Shown here: in pieces, positions 41,435 to 49,307 of the stretch
How positions within the stretch are numbered: the first letter of the stretch is position 1
Layout: every line of letters starts with the position of its first letter
From: CAZRIE01 sp964600075
GTDB lineage: Bacteria > Bacteroidota > Bacteroidia > Flavobacteriales > Flavobacteriaceae
Assembly: GCA_964600075.1 (NCBI GenBank)
Contig: CAZRIE010000014.1
Coordinates: 1 to 56,582, forward strand
Reading direction: 5' to 3'
Length of the DNA stretch: 56,582 nucleotides
Notes under the pieces: model-generated
What the model was told of the DNA's origin: nothing
What the model saw: the letters and a program-made list of their open reading frames with translations, nothing else
Databases searched by the model: none
Position numbers and translations under genes: made by a program

Positions 41435-44400
41435 ATGACGGACATGCTTAAAAAAATCTTCTTTTCGACCCGTTTAATGGCAATACTTTTTATTGTTTTT
41501 GCAACGGCAATGGCATTTGGAACGTTTATAGAGAGTAAGTACAGCACCGAAACAGCAAGAATTTGGATTTACAATGCCACGTGGTTCGAAGCTATCATGG
41601 TCTTTTTTGTAATTAACTTCAGCGGTAACATGCTTCGCTACCGTCTTTTTCGATGGGAGAAATGGCCTGTACTGACCCTTCACCTTTCGTGGGTCTTAAT
41701 TATTTTAGGCGCCTTTATCACGAGATATATTAGTTTCGAGGGCATGATGCCCATTCGGGAAGGTAAGTCTGAAAAAGTGTTCTATTCAGACAAGACATAT
41801 CTTACGGTCTATGTTGATGGAGAAATTAACGGTGAGCCGAAAAGGAAAACGTTACAGGAAGATATGATTGTAACGGCCGAAGCCATGAAGTCTAACTTAC
41901 CTTGGGATTCAGATTATAATGGACAACCGTTCACAATTTCTTACGTAGAATTTATCGATGGGGCAAAAGAAGGTATGATTCCCGATGAAAACGGAAGGGA
42001 TTATTTGAAAATTGTAGAAGCTGGCGATGGGCAACGTCACGAACACTTTTTGGAAAGTGGTAAGGTTTCGAGCATTCATAACGTTCTTTTTTCGCTGAAT
42101 AAAGAAACTGATGGCGCCATCAATATTTTTTCTACTGATAGTACGTACCAAGTAAAGACTCCTTTTGAGGGCAATTTTATGCGTATGGCAGACCAATTTC
42201 AAGGTCAGGTCACCAAAGATAGTTTACAGCAACTACAGTTAAGGTCGTTGTATAGCATGGCCGGTATGCAATTCGTAATTCCTGAGCCTTTGGTTAAGGG
42301 TTCGTATGGAGTCGTAAAAGTACCTAATGAAGAGATGTCTGAGGCTACTCTTGATGCCCTGATTGTTGAGGTATCCGTCAATGGCGAATCGGTTCAAAAG
42401 AAACTGTTGGGCGGAAAAGGAACATCGAATTTCTCCGAACAATTTAAGGTTGGTGAACTCGATTTTATGTTGAGCTACGGTTCAAAGGTTTATGAGCTGC
42501 CCTTTAGTATTAAACTCAACGATTTTATTGCTGAAAAATATCCCGGTACCGAAAAGGGGTATGCATCTTTTATGAGTAAGGTTACCGTTCAAAACGAGCG
42601 GCCGTATGACTACGACATCTTTATGAATAATATTCTCGATCAAAGCGGGTATCGGTTTTTCCAGTCCAGTTTTCATCCAGATGAAAAAGGTACCGTTCTT
42701 TCTGTAAACCATGATCAATGGGGTACCCGGATTACCTATTTGGGATATTTCCTTTTGTACCTTGGTCTCATGGGCATTATGTTCTTCGGAAAGACCCGCT
42801 TTAAAGATCTGGCCAAGTCGCTGGATAAATTGAAATCTAAAAAAGCGAAATTAACCACCATAATTTTTCTGGGAGCGATAATAAATGTAGGAGCACAGCA
42901 GCATACCGCAGACGATGGCCATGACCACAGTTCTAATGTGCCGTCACAAGCACAAATAGATTCGTTGATAAAAACGACGGTAGTATCTGAAGCGCATGCC
43001 GAGAAATTCGGAAAACTAGTTATACAGGATGATGGCGGACGAATGAAACCGATCCATACCTTTTCCTCTGAGTTGTTGAGAAAGTTAAGCCTTACGGATA
43101 AGTACGAAGACATGAATGCCAATCAGGTATTTCTATCGATGATGTTGAGTCCGCCAGCTTGGTACAATGCCGAATTTTTGGCGATTGACAAAAAAGGAAA
43201 AAATGATAGTATCCGAAAGGTTCTTGGGGTTTCCGAGAATCAGAAATATATAAAGGCGACCGATTTTTTCGATGAGAAGGGAGTCTATAAATTAGAACCC
43301 TTTTTAAGAGATGCTACCGCCACTAACATCCCCAATAAATTCCAGCAAGATTTCAAGGATGCCCACGCACGTGTTGGCCTTTTAGACCAAGCACTAAGTG
43401 GCCGTATTATAAAGATATTTCCTCTGTTGAACGATGAGAACAACAAATGGATTTCGGCAATCGAGTACCGTGGTGGGCAATATCAGGTACCCGACTCTTT
43501 GTATGCGAATTTTATGAAAAATTCGATTCCTTATTACTTGATGACTCTGCGAAAGGCCAATGAAACAGGCGATTATGCCGATGCGGACAAGCTGTTGGAA
43601 GCTTTCAAACAAAATCAAAAGAATCATGGGAGTGAAGTGCTTCCATCCGAAGAGAAAATAAATACCGAGGTAATCTACAATAAACTTAATATTTTCAATC
43701 ATCTATGGAAATGGTATCCCGTAATGGGCCTGTTTTTGTTTTTTGTATTGATATTCCAAATCTTTAAGGATCGGTCCATTTGGCGCGTAGCCGTATACTT
43801 TTTAAAAGGAACGATAATGATTTTTTTCCTTTGGCATACAGCCGGGCTGGTGTTGCGTTGGTATATTTCAGGCCATGCTCCTTGGACTGATGCCTATGAA
43901 AGTATTCTATATGTATCTTGGGCAACCATGGGTATGGGGCTTTTATTTGCAAGAAAAAGTAATATGACTATGGGCGCGGCGGCCTTTGTTACCGGGATTT
44001 TATTGTGGATCGCACATCAAAACTGGGTTGATCCGTCTATTTCCAATTTAGTACCGGTACTTGATAGTTACTGGTTGATGATCCACGTCGCGGTTATCGT
44101 AGCGAGTTACGGGCCTTTGATAATTGGCGCGATTCTAGGTCTTGTCTGTCTGCTATTGATTATACTTACCACCAAAAAGAACAGGGCCAGAATGGAAATC
44201 AATTTAAAAGAATTGACCATCATTAACGAACTGGTCTTAACAATTGGTTTGATTATGTTGACGATAGGAAATTTTCTAGGTGGCCAATGGGCCAATGAAA
44301 GCTGGGGCCGTTATTGGGGTTGGGATCCCAAGGAGACATGGGCCCTGATTTCTATAATGGTATACGCCTTTGTAATACATACCCGTTTGGTACCAAGCCT

Positions 44401-44617
44401 GCGTGGCACATGGAGTTTTAATTTTTTGAGTCTTATTGCGGTTTTCAGTATCGGCATGACTTATTTCGGTGTCAATTACTATTTGGTAGGCCTACATAGT
44501 TATGGGCAAAGTGGTTCTGCGGCCATTACCCCCGATTATGTCTGGTATATCGTTCTTGGTGCCTTCGTGCTTGGTGGAATCAGTTTTTGGCGATATCGGG
44601 TGAACTATGTTAAATAG
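41435..44617 (+). CDS. ccsA: Fused cytochrome c synthase CcsBA (ResB-ResC)
   Basis: 1060 residues. Residues about 1-470 are the ResB/CcsB part (four membrane segments around a large periplasmic domain: LMAILFIVFATAMAFGTFIES, LTLHLSWVLIILGAFITRYI). Residues about 760-1055 are the CcsA part with WGRYWGWDPKETW (the WWD haem-handling motif, about residue 955-967) and HTAGLVLRW and WLMIHVAVIVASYG histidines. One-chain CcsBA is usual in Bacteroidota and attaches haem to cytochromes c outside the inner membrane. An ATG three codons further in is an alternative start. Confidence 0.93.
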   Translation: MTDMLKKIFFSTRLMAILFIVFATAMAFGTFIESKYSTETARIWIYNATWFEAIMVFFVINFSGNMLRYRLFRWEKWPVLTLHLSWVLIILGAFITRYISFEGMMPIREGKSEKVFYSDKTYLTVYVDGEINGEPKRKTLQEDMIVTAEAMKSNLPWDSDYNGQPFTISYVEFIDGAKEGMIPDENGRDYLKIVEAGDGQRHEHFLESGKVSSIHNVLFSLNKETDGAINIFSTDSTYQVKTPFEGNFMRMADQFQGQVTKDSLQQLQLRSLYSMAGMQFVIPEPLVKGSYGVVKVPNEEMSEATLDALIVEVSVNGESVQKKLLGGKGTSNFSEQFKVGELDFMLSYGSKVYELPFSIKLNDFIAEKYPGTEKGYASFMSKVTVQNERPYDYDIFMNNILDQSGYRFFQSSFHPDEKGTVLSVNHDQWGTRITYLGYFLLYLGLMGIMFFGKTRFKDLAKSLDKLKSKKAKLTTIIFLGAIINVGAQQHTADDGHDHSSNVPSQAQIDSLIKTTVVSEAHAEKFGKLVIQDDGGRMKPIHTFSSELLRKLSLTDKYEDMNANQVFLSMMLSPPAWYNAEFLAIDKKGKNDSIRKVLGVSENQKYIKATDFFDEKGVYKLEPFLRDATATNIPNKFQQDFKDAHARVGLLDQALSGRIIKIFPLLNDENNKWISAIEYRGGQYQVPDSLYANFMKNSIPYYLMTLRKANETGDYADADKLLEAFKQNQKNHGSEVLPSEEKINTEVIYNKLNIFNHLWKWYPVMGLFLFFVLIFQIFKDRSIWRVAVYFLKGTIMIFFLWHTAGLVLRWYISGHAPWTDAYESILYVSWATMGMGLLFARKSNMTMGAAAFVTGILLWIAHQNWVDPSISNLVPVLDSYWLMIHVAVIVASYGPLIIGAILGLVCLLLIILTTKKNRARMEINLKELTIINELVLTIGLIMLTIGNFLGGQWANESWGRYWGWDPKETWALISIMVYAFVIHTRLVPSLRGTWSFNFLSLIAVFSIGMTYFGVNYYLVGLHSYGQSGSAAITPDYVWYIVLGAFVLGGISFWRYRVNYVK

Positions 44618-44891
44618 TTTGTTGTATTTTGCTTGGTCCTGCTGGAACAAAACGCGAGGAATGGGTTTTTGTGCTTTTTCGCTTAGTGATGTAAGACCCT
44701 AATTCAAAACCACCTCGGACTAAATTTTTCCTTACCTTGTATGCAGTTTGCTTCAATTCTGTTCTCTATTGGTAATTTCTCGCCTTTTTTGCTGTGAAAT
44801 GGTACTGGTCCAAATTCTTGAAGTGTGTTCCTTCATATAGAAAGTGGCAAGACGAATTCAATAGTGCAATAATCGATTAGTACTTGAGACC

Positions 44892-46409
44892 ATGAGAAAC
44901 CATAAAAAGTATTCAATTTTATTATTAGTTGTAACAATCCTGCTTATGGGTTGTGGAGAGTACAAGAAGTCTAGTCAGGTAAAGGAAGAAAGACCGAACA
45001 TTTTAATATTAATGTCAGACAATCAATCATGGAACCATCTAGGCTGCTATGGGGACAAAACAGTCAGTACGCCTAATATTGATCGGTTGGCTAAAGAAGG
45101 AATTCTTTTTACAAACGCCTATTGTGCGGCCCCTTCTTGTTCACCTGCCAGGGCAGCTATGTTAACGGGACAAGATATTTGGAGGTTGAAAGAAGCCGCC
45201 AACTTGTGGAGCAGTTTTCCAAAGGTAAAGGTCTATTCAAAATTGATGGAAGAGGCCGGCTATAGCGTAGGTACGGAAGGAAAGGGATGGGGCCCCGGAA
45301 ATTTCGATGTAAGTAGTTGGGAACATAACCCCGGTGGAAAAAAGTACGACTCCTTTAAAGAATTCCATGACTTAACTGAAAAGGATAGTCCTTGGATGTA
45401 TTGGTTCAGTAGCCGAAACCCTCACCGTCCCTATAATGCGGATAGTTCAAAAATATCCAAAATAGATATAACCAAAATTAAGGTTCCTCCATATCTGCCT
45501 GATAACGAAGATGTGAGGAAAGATATGGCGGACTATTACCAAGAGATTGAATCGTTCGATAAAGAGGTTGCCTCATTTATTGAACTTGTAACTAAAACGG
45601 GACAACTCGAAAATACGATTATTATAATTTGTAGTGATAATGGATGGCAAATGCCGAGAGGCTTGGCCAACTTATATGATTTTGGAACGAAGGTTCCGCT
45701 GATTATTTCATGGCCCGATCATTTCAAAAGCAATCGAACCGTAACTGATTTTGTTAGTTTAAACGACCTTGCTCCGACTTTGTTAGAACTTGCAGGACTA
45801 GATGCCCCTAAGGAAATGACCGCTAAAAGTATGGTTGACCTATTGTTTTCTGATAAATCGGGAAGATTGGATTCCAATAGGAACGTTGTGTACACTGCAC
45901 GGGAGCGCCACGCGTTCGTAAGGCAGGGTGGTTTAGGGTACCCTGCAAGGGCTATTCGAACTGATAGTTATCTATACATTAGAAATTATGTTCCCGATCG
46001 ATGGCCTACGGGAGACCCCCCGTTATACGGCGATTTAGATGCCCATATGCTCCACTACCCATCGCCTACTAAAATGTTCGTGTTGGAGCACAAAGAAGAG
46101 AGCGATATAAAGCCATTGTTCGATATGGCATTTGGTAAACGGCCAAGGGAAGAGCTTTTCGATTTGGAAAGGGATCCATACCAGCTTAATAATATTGCAA
46201 ATGTCGATGACTATGAAGAGATAAGGGCAAAACTATCAGAACAGCTTACGGCATATCAAATAGCTACGGGGGATCCTAGGGAAACGGGCACGACATTCGA
46301 TTGGGATGCTACAAAATATTACATGGATCGAGATAAGCGACCCAAGCCCAGTAAAGAAGCGATTAAAGCATTAGGGCTTAAAGAAGAATATAACTATATA
46401 GATGATTAG
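44892..46409 (+). CDS. Lipoprotein sulfatase (formylglycine type, heparan-N-sulfatase-like)
   Basis: 505 residues. Lipobox LLMGC (Cys21) implies lipid anchoring. The core begins NILILMSDNQSWNHLGCYGD (metal site, residues 36-54), with TPNIDRLAKEG and the nucleophile motif CSPAR (Cys83, Arg87). Later IIICSDNGWQMPRG and FDLERDPYQLNNIA complete the sulfatase pattern. Ala replaces the usual Ser of CxPSR, as in the sulfatase at 7098. The SDNQSWNHLG opening resembles S1_8-like enzymes. It precedes a propeller protein on the same strand; the two may act together. Confidence 0.92.
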   Translation: MRNHKKYSILLLVVTILLMGCGEYKKSSQVKEERPNILILMSDNQSWNHLGCYGDKTVSTPNIDRLAKEGILFTNAYCAAPSCSPARAAMLTGQDIWRLKEAANLWSSFPKVKVYSKLMEEAGYSVGTEGKGWGPGNFDVSSWEHNPGGKKYDSFKEFHDLTEKDSPWMYWFSSRNPHRPYNADSSKISKIDITKIKVPPYLPDNEDVRKDMADYYQEIESFDKEVASFIELVTKTGQLENTIIIICSDNGWQMPRGLANLYDFGTKVPLIISWPDHFKSNRTVTDFVSLNDLAPTLLELAGLDAPKEMTAKSMVDLLFSDKSGRLDSNRNVVYTARERHAFVRQGGLGYPARAIRTDSYLYIRNYVPDRWPTGDPPLYGDLDAHMLHYPSPTKMFVLEHKEESDIKPLFDMAFGKRPREELFDLERDPYQLNNIANVDDYEEIRAKLSEQLTAYQIATGDPRETGTTFDWDATKYYMDRDKRPKPSKEAIKALGLKEEYNYIDD

Positions 46410-46503
46410 GAGACTATTTTCTAGGTTTATACTTATGAAATACATCATCTAAAGTAGTCTCTTAGGCCACCTTAATCATTTTTTAAATTTTAAATCAGGC
46501 GCT

Positions 46504-46520
46504 AATACTATACTAGTATT
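46504..46520. promoter_or_regulatory. Perfect dyad AATACTA-tac-TAGTATT before the propeller gene
   Basis: AATACTATACTAGTATT is a perfect 7-bp inverted repeat with a 3-base centre, ending 16 bases before the ATG at 46537. It could be an operator or a small hairpin near the ribosome binding region. Confidence 0.35.
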
Positions 46521-46536
46521 CATACCGAATCAAATA

Positions 46537-47421
46537 ATGAAAAAATCAATTTTTGTATTCTTTTATGTTTTCTGTATGTTAACCACGGTTTTTTGTCAAG
46601 AAGCTGACCCGAAATTGCTGTTGGTTTGTGGGGACAGCAAAGTGCTTATTGTAGATTATGAAAAGTCCCGTGGTAGCACCCCAGAAATAGTTTGGACTTG
46701 GGATGCCCATTTGGACGAAGATCTACCTGAAGAGTTTCGAACTAAGAAGTTCAACACTATTGATGATTGCAAAGCGATTAATGAAGGCAGTCAAATTATG
46801 GTTTCCTCTTCTAGTGGTGGTGTGGCTATCTTGAACCGGAAGAATCAAAAGTTACTTTTTTATGCCAATGTACCAAATGCCCATTCGATGGAGATGTTGC
46901 CCAATAATAGGCTTGTTGTTGCCGCATCGACAGCCGAAGGCGGAAATAAGATTGTGCTATTTGATATCGACCAATCAGATAGGGTGGTGTATTCCGATAG
47001 TCTTTACTCTGCCCATGGCGTTGTTTGGAATTCCAAAAATGAAAACTTATTCGCTTTGGGCTTCGATGTGCTGCGCGAATATAAACTAGCAAGCAAGGAT
47101 AGTCTTTGCCTTGTCAACGAATGGAAGATTCCCGGGGAAAGTGGACATGATCTCTATCCTGCTCCCGATGGTAAAGGTCTTTTTTTGACCGAACATACGG
47201 GTGCTTGGGTTTTTGATTTTGAGAGTGAAAGCTTCAATGAAATTGAAAGATTTCCAGAGGCTGAGAATATAAAGAGCATAGGTCAGAATGAATCAGGACA
47301 ATATATCTTCACGGTACCTGAAGAGAGTTGGTGGGCTTTTAATGTGAGTTTTTTTAAGCCAAGTCGCAAATTAGCTTTCCCCGGAATGAGAGTTTATAAG
47401 GCAAGATGGTTTAATCAATAA
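46537..47421 (+). CDS. Exported beta-propeller protein, DUF6528-like
   Basis: 294 residues with a signal peptide ending near residue 20 (VFCQ). Several repeats of propeller type are visible: LLLVCGDSKVLIVDYEK, GSQIMVSSSSGGVAILNRKNQKLLFYANVPNAHSMEMLPNNRLVVAAS, YSAHGVVWNSKNENLFALGFDVLREYKL, HDLYPAPDGKGLFLTEHTGAWVFD. The AHSMEMLPNNRLVVA element is the style of DUF6528. Function unknown; being next to a sulfatase suggests a carbohydrate-linked binding role in the periplasm or on the surface. Confidence 0.8.
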   Translation: MKKSIFVFFYVFCMLTTVFCQEADPKLLLVCGDSKVLIVDYEKSRGSTPEIVWTWDAHLDEDLPEEFRTKKFNTIDDCKAINEGSQIMVSSSSGGVAILNRKNQKLLFYANVPNAHSMEMLPNNRLVVAASTAEGGNKIVLFDIDQSDRVVYSDSLYSAHGVVWNSKNENLFALGFDVLREYKLASKDSLCLVNEWKIPGESGHDLYPAPDGKGLFLTEHTGAWVFDFESESFNEIERFPEAENIKSIGQNESGQYIFTVPEESWWAFNVSFFKPSRKLAFPGMRVYKARWFNQ

Positions 47422-47640
47422 AATTCCACGAGGCTATGCCACGGGTGTAGCATCAAGATAATCAAGTTCTGCCAAGAACCAAGAGTCAAGATTTAAAAAT
47501 GTCTAGCCTACCGGCAGGTAGGTTTCCTGGCTCTTGTAGCCCCGACGCTTAGGGGGTCTTCCCCGAGAATTCGCTGCTGATGCCTCGATGGCTCTGCCTC
47601 CTTTAGTTCATCCACTAATCAATCAAATAATAATGAAATT
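47422..47640. other. GC-richer intergenic segment with several hairpins
   Basis: This stretch is visibly richer in G+C than its surroundings. It holds a perfect hairpin CCTACC-ggca-GGTAGG at 47507-47522, a CCCC (47540-47543), GGGGG (47552-47556), CCCC (47561-47564) series that can pair in two exclusive ways, and CGAG (47564-47567) with CTCG (47584-47587). CCAAGAACCAAGAGTCAAGA at 47472-47491 has internal near-repeats. It may be an interspersed repeat remnant, a structured RNA, or a leader. It is not coding. Confidence 0.5.
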
Positions 47641-47850
47641 GGATTATTCGCCATTTCAGTTTTTACTCAACACTAAGTAGGTATTGTCTTGTTTTTCAAA
47701 AAAAATTATTGATATTTGCGTCATTATGAAGTTATAAGAATTATGTTTTCTATAAATGTCATCGGGTTTATACCCAAAAAGTAATCGACTTACTTCTGTC
47801 GCTATTTTGACATTTTTTTCCTTTTTCACAGCACATAATCTTATTTCAAA
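47641..47850 (+). promoter_or_regulatory. Leader and near-consensus promoter of the MATE gene
   Basis: TTG at 47689-47691 is followed after 19 bases by GATATTTG at 47711-47718, one base from TAnnTTTG. A transcript from there would have a leader of about 125 bases before the ATG at 47851. A minus-strand frame across this stretch looks spurious. Confidence 0.4.
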
Positions 47851-49263
47851 ATGACACAAGAGCATACAAAACTCACGTTTAAAAAACTTCTTCAATATTT
47901 TATTATTGCCATAACAGGCAAGGAAACCGAATTTACCACGGGTAGCATTCGTAAGGCTATATTTATGCTATCCATCCCCATGATCTTGGAGATGATGATG
48001 GAATCTATTTTTGCCATTGTCGATATTGCCTATGTAAGCCAAGTCAGTGTAAATGCTGTTGCTACCATAGGCCTAACGGAGTCCGTAATCACTTTGGTAT
48101 ATGCCGTGGCCATTGGGCTAAGTATGGCGGCGACCGCTGTCGTTGCCCGTAGAATAGGCGAGAAAGATGTTCAGGGGGCTCGGGAGTCTGCGGTGCAGGC
48201 TATCGCCTTAGGTGTTGTAGTTTCCGTTTTGGTCGGTATTATCGGTTTTCTATATGCCAAAGAAATTCTGGCTTTGATGGGGGCCGAACCAGATCTAATC
48301 GCCGAAGGCTATGGTTACACCCAATTATTGATTGGTGGAAACATCACTATTTTACTGTTGTTTTTGATCAATGCCATTTTCCGTGGTGCAGGAGATGCGG
48401 CTATCGCCATGTGGGCCTTGGTGCTTTCGAACGGACTCAATATCATCCTTGACCCAATTTTTATCTTCGGATGGGGTCCGATTCCCGAATACGGGGTCAT
48501 GGGCGCGGCCATAGCCACCAATATCGGTAGGGGAACAGCGGTACTTTTTCAATTGTTGGTTCTTTTCTTTGGATGGAGTCGCATACAAATCGGATTTCAG
48601 GATATGGTCATTCGATTAAAAGTAATGTCAAACCTTGTCAAAGTCTCTTTGGGAGGTATTGCGCAGTTTTTAATCGGTACCTCAAGTTGGGTATTCTTAA
48701 TGCGGATGATGTCGGAATTCGGTAGCGAAGTACTTGCAGGTTATACTATTGCTATTCGTGTAATGCTGTTTACCTTGATGCCTTCGTGGGGCATGAGCAA
48801 TGCCGCGGCGACCTTGGTCGGCCAGAACTTGGGAGCTAAACAACCTGAGCGGGCCGAAATATCCGTTTGGAAAACCGGAAAGTACAACGCCTATTTTATG
48901 GGGCTGGTTTCCTTGATTTATCTGTTTTTCGCGTACGACATTGTCGGATGGTTCAGCGATAATACTGTTGTTATTGAGAACGGTGGACTGTGTCTACAGA
49001 TAATCGCTGCGGGCTACATTTTTTATGCCTACGGCATGGTGGTTACCCAAGCGTTTAATGGAGCGGGTGATACCGGTACCCCGACAAAAATTAATCTGGT
49101 CGCTTTTTGGGTGTTTCAATTACCGTTTGCCTATTTGGCGGCGATAACCTTTAAGTTGGGGGCGATGGGTGTTTTCATTGCAATTACTGCAGCTGAAGTT
49201 TTGTTGGCGATAATTTCGATTGTTTGGTTTAGAAAAGGGAATTGGAAAAAGGTTCAGGTGTGA
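47851..49263 (+). CDS. MATE-family efflux transporter
   Basis: 470 residues, about 12 membrane segments in two similar halves. Near the start: GSIRKAIFMLSIPMILEMMMESIFAIVDIAYVSQVSVNAVATIGLTES. Later: LINAIFRGAGDAAIAMWALVLSNGLNIILDPIFIFGWG and the second-half match TQAFNGAGDTGTPTKINLVAFWVFQLPFAYLAA. MATE carriers expel cationic or other small compounds using a sodium or proton gradient. No regulator is adjacent. Confidence 0.95.
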   Translation: MTQEHTKLTFKKLLQYFIIAITGKETEFTTGSIRKAIFMLSIPMILEMMMESIFAIVDIAYVSQVSVNAVATIGLTESVITLVYAVAIGLSMAATAVVARRIGEKDVQGARESAVQAIALGVVVSVLVGIIGFLYAKEILALMGAEPDLIAEGYGYTQLLIGGNITILLLFLINAIFRGAGDAAIAMWALVLSNGLNIILDPIFIFGWGPIPEYGVMGAAIATNIGRGTAVLFQLLVLFFGWSRIQIGFQDMVIRLKVMSNLVKVSLGGIAQFLIGTSSWVFLMRMMSEFGSEVLAGYTIAIRVMLFTLMPSWGMSNAAATLVGQNLGAKQPERAEISVWKTGKYNAYFMGLVSLIYLFFAYDIVGWFSDNTVVIENGGLCLQIIAAGYIFYAYGMVVTQAFNGAGDTGTPTKINLVAFWVFQLPFAYLAAITFKLGAMGVFIAITAAEVLLAIISIVWFRKGNWKKVQV

Positions 49264-49307
49264 TTATTACTAAACTTTTGTAACTTTCTTTTTTAAATTT
49301 AATAGCA

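Noticed and set aside
46410..46461. GAGACTA ... TAGTCTC inverted repeat as a terminator after the sulfatase
   Set aside because: The arms are 38 bases apart with no T tract, so a functional terminator is unlikely.
47656..47895. 79-codon minus-strand frame over the MATE leader
   Set aside because: It overlaps the MATE start, opposes its near-consensus promoter and shows no family pattern.
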